NCBI GenBank assembly: GCA_025266875.1 | Contig: JALLLT010000038.1 | Span: 248,001-312,000, forward strand | Source of the DNA: Fennellomyces sp. T-0311 | Lineage: Eukaryota > Mucoromycota > Mucoromycetes > Mucorales > Lichtheimiaceae | DNA length: 64,000 nucleotides | Direction of reading: 5' to 3' | In this document: positions 35,168-46,756 of the stretch, piece after piece | How positions within the stretch are numbered: position 1 is the first letter of the stretch | How the letters are laid out: each line of letters starts with the position of its first letter | Notes under the pieces: model-generated | Seen by the model: only the letters and a program-made list of their open reading frames with translations | Database searches by the model: none | What the model was told of the DNA's origin: nothing | Translations under genes and position numbers: made by a program

Positions 35168-36303
35168 GTACGGTGGAAATCGTGGGTGATGTATGCTTTC
35201 GTCGATTGGTCTGCAGAAAAAAAGAAAGCAAGAAAAAAAAGAGTGTGTGTGTGAGAAGGTCAAACCACGAGATATAAATGTAAGGGTAAAGAGGCGAGCG
35301 AGTCCGACGGTTGGCATAGAAAAAAAGAAGGTTTTCACAAGCTACGTACATGCTTATTTCTTTGGATGGGCGACGAAAATAACCTGGTTGTTTACTGACA
35401 AAGAACCAATGCTGCGCACAGTAACGGGTGTGGCCCCAACAACAACTGAGAGTGTCGAAAAAAAAAATAACGGTATGGGCTGCTGAGCAGAAGGCGCGGC
35501 AGGTATCCTGCGAAAGAGAAAAAAAACATATAAGTCTTGCGCAAACATTGAATCAAACATCGGAAGGCTGCTTACTGTAGGTCGAATGCAAAAATGGGTG
35601 AATGGAGCGAATGAAATGAAAAATGTGCTGTTAGCATGAATTCAAAAGTTGGGGCAGCCATCTCCATCTCATTTGCCACATGCGGGCCAAGATTAAGCTG
35701 GCCTTGCCCATGTTGGGTGTGTGTGAGAGTACGGTACCTTGAAGAAATAAAAAAAAAGGGAGAAAGAAAGGTTTGGTCAAAGAAAACCGAGAAAGAGAGA
35801 AAGAAAGGTAAAAGCGCAAGAAACAGTCAGAGCTGCTTAAAGAAATATTGTGATGTCATGGTCCTCTCTCAGCAACTTGATTTTTTGGCCACACTCACTC
35901 ACCAACCTTCCCCCGTCCCCTCTTCTTCCATCCATCCAGCCTGCCAAGACCCATTGCGACTCGCCGTCGTCTGGCCCATCTGTTGCTAGGCGCTATGGCA
36001 ACATGACCGACCCCTCCGATCCTTTTCCCACAACGATTATGCATCGCTTCCAATTTTTTTCGATGCTCAATGATAGTGTACCACGACGAACCAATGACTT
36101 GCTCTGTCTATTTTTCGATGCTTTGACTCGGGTCAATTGCCCATCGCAATCATTTTGACTGCGAGAACCGGATGCCATTACAGAAAAGGATACACTTTTG
36201 GGCGGACTTGTAAAAAAAAGTAGAACAACGTCTGTTGTTGAGCTTGTCAAAGGGCCTGTGACGGTAAACAAAAAAAAATAACACACACGGTTTTCTTTTC
36301 ACC
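35168..36303. promoter_or_regulatory. shared divergent promoter region, ankyrin protein / uL6m
   Basis: A 1.1-kb gap between two divergent start codons. It contains an imperfect palindrome at 35982-36002 (GTTGCTAGG-CGC-TATGGCAAC) that looks like a full RFX X-box. The ankyrin side has poly-pyrimidine runs (on its coding strand) and a CTGCAG acceptor near 35217 that may end a 5' UTR intron. Small frames across 35354-36286 are unsupported. Confidence 0.45.
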
Positions 36304-36987
36304 ATGACTACCCCTTTCCGACAATCCCTTCGGCTCGCCGCCCGGACACGTTCATTCCATACCTCCACACCCGTAGCTTCACATATTGGTCGAAAGCCCA
36401 TCAGTTTCTCTGACGATGTCAAGATCGAACACGACCTTACGCCCATTACCACGCCACGCATTCCTTCCGAACTCAACAACACGCTGCTGACTGTCACTGG
36501 CCCATTGGGCGTACAAACGCTACCCATCAAGCCGTTTGTCAAAATTACCACAACCAAAGCATCGCCCGACGATCCAACCTCTCAAAACCGCGTCGAGATT
36601 GCCATTGAGGACCCTGAAGTGAAGCAACAGCGAGCCATGTGGGGTACTACGCGTGCCCTTATCAACAACGCCATCAATGGTGTCTCCGAAGGCTATCGTG
36701 TCATGCTTCGACTGAATGGTGTCGGTTACCGTGGCATGCTCGAAAACAAGGACCGAACATTGTCACTCAAGTTGGGTTACTCTCACCCAGTCTTGATGGA
36801 TCTGCCCCAAGGAGTCACCTGCACCATCCCACAACCTAATCGATTGATTCTGCATGGTATCAACTTGCAGGAGGTCACAGAGTTCGCTGCCAAGATCCAG
36901 CGATGGAGAAAGCCCGAACCATATAACCAGAAGGGTATCTTCATCAACGACGAGACCATCAAGAAGAAGGAGGGCAAGAAGAAATAG
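36304..36987 (+). CDS. MRPL6: mitochondrial large-subunit ribosomal protein uL6m
   Basis: A single exon of 227 residues. The N terminus (MTTPFRQSLRLAARTRSFHTS) is a mitochondrial presequence with a likely cleavage near RSFHTS. The two uL6 folds follow: LNNTLLTVTGPLG in the first half and MLRLNGVGYRGMLENK, LKLGYSHPV and the signature-like IQRWRKPEPYNQKGIF in the second. The lysine-rich tail (KKKEGKKK) contacts 23S-type rRNA in relatives. uL6 sits at the base of the stalk near the GTPase centre. Length is normal for fungal Mrpl6. Confidence 0.93.
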   Translation: MTTPFRQSLRLAARTRSFHTSTPVASHIGRKPISFSDDVKIEHDLTPITTPRIPSELNNTLLTVTGPLGVQTLPIKPFVKITTTKASPDDPTSQNRVEIAIEDPEVKQQRAMWGTTRALINNAINGVSEGYRVMLRLNGVGYRGMLENKDRTLSLKLGYSHPVLMDLPQGVTCTIPQPNRLILHGINLQEVTEFAAKIQRWRKPEPYNQKGIFINDETIKKKEGKKK

Positions 36988-38904
36988 ATGTAAAGAACAT
37001 ATTAAAAAGTATACATTGTGCATATATATTTCAAAATCATTAATGAGCGTTTGTCTTGACCGTGCAACTTTCTTTGTTCTCAACTGTCATGTGACTTTTG
37101 CTGCTTATTGTGTGCTTTTCCCAATACTATAAATCACTGTTGCCAACACAAGAAATCCGCCGAACTCCCAGTTACAGTACTCTGCTGATCAGTGCATTTC
37201 GTTGTTCGAACTCCTGCTCTTCTTTGAAGCTGTTATCAATCCATCTTCATGTGTTAGGCATGCGTTCCTTGGCCTATTTGCTATCATGACAGCTTGTATC
37301 TTTTGAGCAATACTATTCCCATGGTGGCGCTATTACTCATGACGATAAAGAAATATCACAGTCCAGCCATAGTGGGTTGTACATTATACGCCTGTCATAA
37401 AATAGGCATATCGGTTGCGATCAAAGTGCAACACAAGATTATCAGTTTCTATTTTAAAAGATGTCCGTAACGAGTTGCACGTGTCCTCTTGGTTGTCGTA
37501 TGTTTTTTTCATAGTATAAAGCATGAAGCTTAGATTATAATTACACGTCTGTCCTCTACTATGATGCATACCAAAAGTTTGTTTGGATTGAACAACTGGG
37601 TCGAGGAACACAAAGATAGAATACACGATGCATATGTGTGCGCTGATAGAATTATAACCATTTCCTTCCTGCTTGACAACTGATAATATTCAGTTGTGCT
37701 CCGTACAGTTTATTCAGTCATTGGTTGCCAGAAATCTATACATTCCATGAGACTTGGCAAACGCCATGCGTTTTGGTCCTAGCACCTCCCCCCTATCCAC
37801 AATTACCATAATCTTCTGACCAGGAGATGGTTTTTTTTAGGTAAAAGACAAAAGTACGCAAGGATCTTCCTTAGATCGCTGTGTCACGAGACCAAAAAAA
37901 ATAATACCATCCGACCAAAGGTGCCACTGCGACACAAAGTTTCGCGTACTCGCGTCAGTGCTACCATACAATAGGAATGTATCGATGTGTTCAATGCATT
38001 TGCGTTATTCCCCCGTCCTGTTCCAATACAATTGGGATGATCAAAGTACATCCAGCCGATCTACGTGCCCAGCGGCGAAGTTCGGGATGATGCATACCAC
38101 CTTTGATAGGTAGTATAATGAATATGTTTGTGCAGGCCCTCGTCATTTCTTACCGCCCCTTTATCGTTTCCCTGTGACATAGCATCGCCATGAATAGGAC
38201 AGCGCACAGTATCATGCGTTGGCATAAGAATCGTGGACTTTATAACGGATACTCGAACAAGTTTGGTAGCCTTATGAAGCAGCAGCTCTACCACGTAATC
38301 ATATACCTATGATGAAAAGTAACTTGCATTGTTCTTTAACTGGATAACATAGCCACGGTAAATGGGTCGCTCTGTCTGAAAATATTATTCCACATATAAA
38401 ATGGTTCCATCTGGAGCATTGATATACCAGCACCTTTGCTATAATGTGTGCAGCGAGCTACCATATAGCCATTATTCGCCATTATTAGCTGTACGAGTTC
38501 GTGAGGTCAAATCTCCCTATTTGATGTCCATACAAAAATAGGTACGGTACTTTGTGATTATAAGTATATATTGAGCGCGTTTGGGAGCTAAAGGAGACTG
38601 GGTATCCAACGACAGACACAGTAATATAAGGAACGCTTTATCGCCACGAAACTGTTGCCATGATTTCGAGGAGGTAGTGCAGACGCTAACGAAGAAAAGG
38701 AGACCACACTAGTAGGTACATTGGATAAGCTTTTTCTTTACAGTTAACTTTTGGTGCGCGCAACGACTGGATTGGATGCGTTATTGTAACGACATGACCA
38801 TTTTATTCCTTAAAATGGGTGTCAAAAGAGCTCCCAAAAACTCGAATTTAGTAGTTCTCCAAAAAAAAAGTCCGTTGTTCTTCTTCCGAGATTCGTAAAG
38901 GACG
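36988..38904. other. intergenic region, nothing recognised
   Basis: It holds the uL6m 3' flank and the upstream region of the Arm/SPRY gene. Minus frames at 37384-37626 and 38061-38294 and a plus frame at 37098-37289 have no family resemblance and overlap other open frames. No tRNA or repeat was recognised. Confidence 0.45.
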
Positions 38905-41900
38905 ATGCGTCCTACTGCACAGCGATCACTTTCGAATACCGGAGAAAATCCATCGCCATCGACACTGGCGCTATGTTTCCTAAGTGGCATGGCGGCGGCC
39001 TTTATGGCCTACTCCATGTATTCGAATTTAAAGACGTTTCACCATCGCAACCATGAACACACCAGTCGAAAGAAACGAGAAGCACAACGACAAGAAGCCA
39101 ACCGAAGAATCGAAGATTGTAAGAAAAAAAAAAGTCATTTTCTTTTTTCGAGATTGCGAATGACTTATAAAAAAGTAAAGCCATACCACTAAAGTCTTTG
39201 GCGTATTTGACTCACTCTTCGAACGCAAACATACAGAATGGGTTCGTTTTTAAGAAGATTCTTTGTATGTGTTTTTTACCCATTGGAATTCTTTTAGTGC
39301 TGTTAAAATAATCTTGGATCGAGCCATGTCAGGTAGCTTAGGAAGTAAGGGAGAAGAAAAGGGATCCATAGACTGACTTTTGTTTCAATCAGACAAGTAC
39401 CTGCCAAAGTTGATTGATTCATGCAAGAAAGATAAACCAATGAAGACCCAGATGCGGGCTATTTCTGCACTTCAGCTGTTGACTCGAAGAGGTAAAAAAT
39501 AAGAAAAAGCCTTGCTCAAATTCGTTTATGGCTTAATGCTCGAGAGTATGTGCATAGACGGAAACCGGTCTACGCTGTTGTCGCGTGGTGCGTTGGAGGT
39601 CTTGGTGGATGCGCTAAAGTGTACGGATCCGGAAATGAAGGAGTCTGTTCAGCGCTATGCAGCTGTATCCATATGCGACTTGATCCAAATGAGCGGTACG
39701 TGTCCGATGATTGTTTTGTAAAAGATAGATCGAGTGATAGATGACGCTTTATCATTAGACATCAGCAAGTACTACATCATCGATCTCGGAATCTTGGATG
39801 CCATTAAACGCATCCTGACATCCGCCACCATCCGCAACAATGAGCTCAAGTACTGGACATTGATGATATTGTATCAGATCTCGCGCAGTGGTATATCAAA
39901 ACGGCTACTGGATGGACGGTTCCTGTATTAATCCAATCGACATGTGCTAGAACCTTTCCCGAAAGTCTTGGTCCAGGATGGTTTCGTTGCTGTTCTTGCA
40001 AAAATGGCACGAATCACCTATGGTAACACGAACATGCCAAAGTTCTGCATTCAAAGTTTGGTGCGGATCATTTCCAATGTGGACGTGGTCGAAGCAAAGG
40101 CAATATTGACCGAGCTTTTGGATTACAATGTGATTGATCTGATATCCATATCGCTGAGATCAGGTGCGTCTCAAGTAGATCGATGTTTGCGATTTTTTTT
40201 GCGCTTAACACTTGGTGGGTACAGAGGATCTTGAGCTTGTTTACTGGGCTGCAGGTTTGATGCACGAGTTTGTTCTGAAAGGTAAGAAAGGCGCAAACAT
40301 GGTTTTGATACTAAACGTGTCTCATGTTGCTGGATAGATGTTGCTGCGCAGCAGTTTCGAGAAATCAAAGGTGTGCATGCCATCCTGAATGGTTTACTCG
40401 CCGCAGAAGAGATATATATTTCCCGAGTAGTGCTTCGAACTATCAAGTTCATGGCATACGGACAAGGTAAGTACGCCATTTTGTACGGTAACAGTATCTC
40501 TCTCTCGATATATATACATAACTATCAACATAGATGAGTTCCGACAAGAGATGGTGGATAGCGGTATGGTAAAGAAAATCATGCGTGGACTTACTCTGGA
40601 TGATGATGATGTACGCTACTGGAGCATCCTCTGTATCCATGCTGTATCGGCTCAAGGTGTGTGGTTACTCAGGACATGCTCTTTTTGCAAAACTCAATGA
40701 ATATCCGTAGTGGAATCGCATGCAGATATTATCGGGTCGAATGAATTTGGCCTGATGCTGGAATTGACCACATCACGCAAGATCCATGTTGCTATATTCG
40801 CTTCTGACATCCTATCGCTGATCTGTTGTATCGGTAAGTGGATACTTATGTTTGCAGCCTATCGACTGACATGATGAAAAATAACACCATCTCAGCGGCG
40901 AATGGTCCCCTTATGGAGCCGCACGGGAACGAAATAGTGACGACATTGAACAACCTGTTATCCTATGAAGAGCATGATGTGCAATATAACGCGGTAGGCG
41001 CCATATTTAATTTGATGGCCATGCGCGGTACGCGACTTTGTATATACCAATGAACGTCTTTCTCACCACCAACCTCCGCATAGAATGCTTTGCATGTTTG
41101 GTGCGGGATCAGTGTTCGGATACTCTGGTATCCATGTGCGTTGCGTCTACACATGAGCGAGTGCAACTGACGTGCGCCAAGACATTGGTCATGATGGCAA
41201 TCAAATGTAAGCAAGTTTTGGGAAAACATGGTTCCAATAAGGCTCACCAAGCAAAAATACTAGTCCGTTCCATCACCACACGAGTTACGCTGCAAGTGAT
41301 TGAGCCACTGATAAGCACATGTACCGGCATTTCTCAGCACGTACTGCCCATCATTTTGATGCAATCTCTCATTGTCAGTGCACGTGACAAGACCAACAAA
41401 GGACGTGGCCATCGTCGATCCAAACGACGAAGCCGCCTCACGACAAGTCTCGAGATGAGTCGACTGCCGTCATCGAAAGGACAGGCCTATGAATCCGATT
41501 CCGAATCATCCCAGGACTCATCCACAAGCGAACGTACATCTCTGTTTATGAAATTCGAACTTCCACTCTCATCGAGACTCCAGTTCGTGGGTGCACTCAG
41601 TGCATTGCGGATATTACTTGAAAACGAGGATGTGTTTGGTAACGTGGTGACGGGAACAGTTTTTGAAAGTCTGATGGCAGACATGGCCAAAGTGGAGGAT
41701 GCACTCGAAGACGATCGTGAGGTGACAAGTCTGAGCAAGCTTGAACGTGAAGCACGACAATCGGCACGACTTCGGGATATGGAAAGTCAATTTTTGGCTG
41801 ATGATCATGGGCATAATTCGTCATCCATGTCATTGTTTGAACCTATTCGCGAGTTTTCCGAATCGCTGGTGATGCTGGCCATTTATCCTGTGTTGGAAGT

Positions 41901-44266
41901 TTGGAGCGCTCAAACGACAAAACAAGTGACGGAAATGGAAGAGAATGCGGCCAAGGCGGCGTACTATGATGTTTTGAAATGGCTTCGCACATGTACCAAG
42001 GTGGCACCCGGCCGTCGTGACGTAGTACCATCTGTGCAAAAGTCATCGAACCGGCCACAGACATATGCACCCAGTGATTCTTCAGGCAGCGAATACAGTG
42101 AGACTGATGAAGAGGATGGTGATGAACAGTACATTGTGTCGAAAAAAGTGGAATCGGCAGCAGAAAGGCTGGGTGAGACGCGAAGAAAAGGTGAAGAGCA
42201 TGATTCTGCAACAGTGGAAGATATGCTGGCTGCCGGTCAGCCACTTCACTTTGCAAAACTGTACTCTGGATTCGCCAGCCGTGCGCTCATGGTCCTACGC
42301 TCACTGGTGCACTATGGTAACGTCCTTCTGTGTGTCACCATGGTATTTAAGCTAACGAGATACTCATCTATGGTTTCGCAGCATCGGTACGGCAATTCTT
42401 GATACACGAGATGAGCTTTGTAGAAGCCATGGTGTACATGTTCCAGAACTGTCGATCATTATCGGATCATGTATTGACATGCCTGGGCACCATGATCTGT
42501 GCTGGTCCGTGCACGCCGATCCTTTCGTTTTTTTCTAAATGTGTACTTACACCAAGTTCCTTTTTTTAGATCCATCGTATAACATTCCTGAATCAGCATT
42601 GCAAGTCATGGCCATATCGATATGGAAAAGCGCCCAACTGCCGATGCTGCAGAAACGATCGTTCCATTTCTACGCGCGCCTTATTTTGACATTCGCCACA
42701 CGATGCATTAGCCCTGCATCGACATCCCAATCTGGAAATGACAGCACTTTTGTGGAAATAGACTTGCATCGCCGATCCAAATATTGTCTGTTGAACTATG
42801 AAACCAGGCTCGAGGCCCGCAACGATTCGTGGACCTTTGAGACGGTGAGAGGCACACATCCTACTCCAGTCCGAGGATCAGAGTTGTGGGCAGCTACATT
42901 GACCCACAAATACGTGTATGAAGTGGTGCTGGCGACAGACGGATTGATGCAAGTGGGATGGGTGACCGACGAGTTTGAGATCGATCCCGAAGGTGGCATT
43001 GGTGTAGGTGATGATGAATCTTCCTATGGCTATGACGGTTGCCGTGTCAAAAAATGGAACGCCAAGGATCAAAACAGGGTAATGCTCTTTTGTATAAGCG
43101 GCTGCCAGCTTCATATCCAATGGACTAACAATGTAACTATCAAAAGAGGAGAACCTATGGTCGTCCCTGGGTCGTTGGCGATACTATTACGTGTGCTTTG
43201 GATTTAGATCAAGGGGAAATGCGCTACTACCAAAATGGTACCGATCTTGGCATTGCATTTACAGACATCGATGCAGATCGAGCATGGTATCCAGCAATAT
43301 CCTTGTCTACTGGTCAAGAATGTCGATTCCGCTTTGGTGGGCCACTGGATCGTTTACGGTATATACGTGTAAAGATATGTATCATAGCACATGTCATCCT
43401 TATGCCTTTATTTTTTTATAGATACCCTGTTGAAGAATATTCCCCATTCGCCCAACTGACATGCTCATCGGCATCGGTTGAACTTCCTCCGCCACAAGTC
43501 GTAAAGTCCGGTCGCCGACACACCGTCGAATCAGAAAAGAGCGATGACATGGAAAAGCTCACGGACGCTATGGAACGCATGTCGATGCGATCTCCAAAGC
43601 TTGAAGATGGGTCAGAAGAACCTAGTCTAAAGCCTACGCGCGTAGAAAAACAGCAAGAAAAATTCGCGCGCCCAACGACGATCCTCTCTAACCGACCATC
43701 CGAACGTGACGATTACTCAGTATCACCATCCCTCTACTTTGAAATGACGATCGCAAGCAGGTGCAAGCGCCGTCTGTCGGGAGACGGGGACGACCTGCTA
43801 ACTGATGACCAACAAAGTACTATTGTTCTGGGGTTGCAGAGTTTGGATAAGGGAAGTCATGTTCGACTAGAGTATCACAACGTGGATCGGATGGCTATGC
43901 TTTATCAAGGAGAATCGGCGCGCACTGAACCATTTGCTTTGGAAATTGCGGATGGTGATGTAGTCGGCATGTTGTACGTCCAAGAAGCACACAGTATTTC
44001 GATTACGGTCAATGGCAAGATTATTGGTAAAGTATTTCATTTGTCATAAATTGATCGATAGAAGGAACTGATCGTCCTACGTAGCTATTATTAGTCTCGT
44101 TCCGCTTCATGAGCGGGGTGATATGTTCCGGCCCTACCTCCCTTATCGTGCCGGTGACATCAAGACACATATCAACTATGGTGACGAATTGTTTCGATGG
44201 CAACGGGCCAACGCGATCAGCTCCAAAGAGAAAATGGCAAACTATCTTGGGCAGCTGCTGCAGTAA
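38905..44266 (+). CDS. membrane-anchored armadillo-like repeat protein with two SPRY domains
   Basis: One large gene with about 13 short introns spans 5.4 kb. Starting at MRPTAQRSLSN, a single hydrophobic span (LCFLSGMAAAFMAYSMYS) near residue 23 is followed by a basic charged segment. The next ~1.9 kb of exons encode helical repeats in Arm/HEAT style (for example ISALQLLTRR, RYAAVSICDLIQMS, QYNAVGAIFNLMAMR). A middle region has acidic Ser-rich linkers. A first SPRY domain (~42.8-43.4 kb) reads VLATDGLMQVGWVTDEFEID, then GVGDDESSYGYDGCRVKKW and LDLDQGEMRYYQNG, closely like RSPRY1/RNF123. A diverged second SPRY-like domain (~43.7-44.26 kb) contains YFEMTI and INYGDELFRWQ. SPRY domains bind peptides, often in ubiquitin ligases; no RING is visible. 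The last intron (G/GTAAAG near 44025) adds the final 60 residues. Confidence 0.75.
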
Positions 44267-44557
44267 TAAAACAAATGGTCAAAATATAACATAGCTATTA
44301 TATTTATTGCTGGTGGACGGAATAAGAGCATGAGATATCTGTACATATACAAGAAGGACTGAAAAGAAAAATAACTAAGTGTGGCTGGGTCGGCTGGTTG
44401 CAAAAGGAAAAAAAAATATGATCGATCAATTGGGCGGTAAAGTAGCATATAGATTTCGAGAGTATGGATTGCTGAAGGAAAATAAAAAAAAAAGTGATAA
44501 GGGAATGGAGGGATGTCGAAAGAAGAGAGAATAGAAGGGCTGTCAGTTTAAAATCTA

Positions 44558-46756
44558 CTAATGCCGTTCAACCGAGTTGCGACGCACAGGTGCTGGAGGA
44601 TTAGCCATTATCTCGCGATACTTTTCGGTTCTGATAAACTTTGGCACTGAATCCTGGGCCATAATACGGCAAATATGCTGGATGACGAGATCATACATTC
44701 TGAGAAGCCCCTTAAGACATTGGGTGGTGCTGCCGTTGACGATGACGGTGACTTGGCGCTGCTGGTGATGAAGAGCAGTGACGACAAAGGGAACGTTACT
44801 TGGCTGAGTTTGCTGACCGTCGTTGGCGTAAACGGTGAAATGGGTCGCAACGTAAACGATGATCTCTTGGCGCAGACCATGTTCGATATTGACCTCCAAG
44901 TTGGCATCCGGCGCAATATAGGTGTCGTACAATGCATAGGCGTCTCGCAAAATCTCCTTGGTAGGAACATTTCCGCGCTTGCACTTTCTGCGAATGTTGT
45001 AATAGTCGACCCAAATGTTGACATTCTCTTCGCAAAAATGACTCTTCTTGAACTCACGGAAGTACATGCGAAGTAATGGATCTTCCAGAATCAGACGCAG
45101 CTTGGCCCAACTCGAATTAGGGTCACTGGGTAATGAATCCAGTGGCATGCAGGTGATGAAGTCTTTTTCTGGGGAGTGAACACTGTTAAATATAACGCTG
45201 GATGGTCGTGATGGTGATGCGCTACCTGGCGACGGCTCGTACGGGTTGCCGTCTGTAGATTTCGTCCGTACCATGGGAGGGTGATGTGTAGATCGTAATT
45301 GCAGTAACCTTTCCGTCACTTCATCTATGTCCGTGGAGTGCTGTGTAGGAAGCTTCGGGACCTCGTTGTCTGAAGCCGCTAGCATAGGATATTCTATACC
45401 TTCGAGGTTCTCGAAGCCATTGGACATAGCCTCTGTGCTGCTGTCATCAGACGTGCTTGGGTTCTGGCTGTCGATCGAATAGCTAGATGATCCGGTCGAC
45501 GGTGCTGTGGACGCAGCAGACGAAGTGGTTGACGCCGCATCTGTTTGGGATGGTGGTGGCATTTTTCTGGAGCTGATGCTGGGGACAGTGGGCTTTTCAC
45601 CATGCTTCAGACGAGCTGCCAATGCACGTTGCTTCAGTACAATGCTGTCGTGACTGTTGGAAGTTTGTCTTTGAACCTTTTCATCAAGCAATCTGTCCCA
45701 ACCCAGTACGGTCCGACCGCGCAGCGTGACATAGTAGATGGTCGTGCGTCCCATTTTGAAGGTGACAGAATCGTCGCGATGACTGTTGTCTCGATCGGAT
45801 TTGTCGAGCACCTGGTGAATCCAGCCGTAAAGAACGAATTCGGCGGCGACCATTTCGGCTTCTTCGCGCGTCACTACCGTCGTGTACTCCATGATCCATT
45901 CGAACGCCTGATAGCCGAAGAATGTGTATCGATACTCGTCAAGATCCTTCTTGTCGATACCTTTGAAACGTGAGTCAGCATATGCCGTTGAAATTGCACC
46001 TGCCCTGCTATACCTCCGGCATCATCGGCCAACAGTGATTCCATGGGCATATACGCCATCATTGTCTGTGTTACATCATGCGCAAATTATTTCCTTTTGT
46101 CATCCAAAGCTCTCTCTTTTCCGCTTCGTACCTTGAATGCCAGTGTCATATTTGGCCGTGAAAAGGCCAGCTGATCATCGTGTTGTGGTAATCGCTCCAG
46201 CCGCACAATGTTGAACGAATCAATCCTGGACAATCCAGCCTCCATGTGCTTGATCGACACCTGGGCACGCTGACTGAAATCTTGAATAAAGAATTTGCTC
46301 TTGGGCGTCATAATGTAGATTGCCTTGTCTCTTAAGTTATGGTTGGCTGGATCAATGGCGTTTTCAACCAGACGCGATGCGCAAAAGTGCTGGCCCAGAG
46401 TCCTGGCCATTTTCGGGGCCATTGTGAATGTGGTGACGGTCCGGGTGGCGATGACTCTGGAAGGATCAGCAGGATCGGGCGTACGCATGACATGGGTGAA
46501 TTGGAGATGCCCCAGCACCTCGATACCTTCGATAAAAACAAAGCTCGCGGGGATGGTTCGGAATCTGTACCGATGATCTCGCAAACCGTGTTGTATCACG
46601 AGCGCAGCAAACAAGTCGTTCAGATCCTACAGGAAGTGTATGTGTCAACGAAGGATGGTAAGCGGCAGTAATGATGGCGGCTACCTGACAGTAAGGCCGA
46701 CCATCACGGGTAACCCGCATCATGGTGGTGTAGGTCGAGTGCGAACTGTTGGGCAT
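44558..46756 (-). CDS. RGS protein with DEP-type N terminus, Sst2/FlbA-like
   Basis: Four exons (46756-46685, 46626-46132, 46065-46014, 45960-44558) encode 673 residues. The N-terminal ~300 residues hold two DEP-like modules; the first reads DLNDLFAALVIQHGLRDHRYR and the second KKDLDEYRYTFFGYQAFEWI with GRTTIYYVTLRGR at its end. A long Ser/Pro-rich linker follows. The RGS domain starts SSWAKLRLILEDPLLRMYFREF and continues FCEENVNIWVDYYNIRRKC. It ends after a longer than usual insert, at RMYDLVIQHICRIMAQDSVPKFIRTEKY. RGS proteins accelerate GTP hydrolysis by G-alpha subunits; Sst2 and FlbA damp pheromone or growth signalling. The DEP modules target receptors or membranes. Convergent with the Arm/SPRY gene, with 291 bp between stops. 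Confidence 0.9.
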
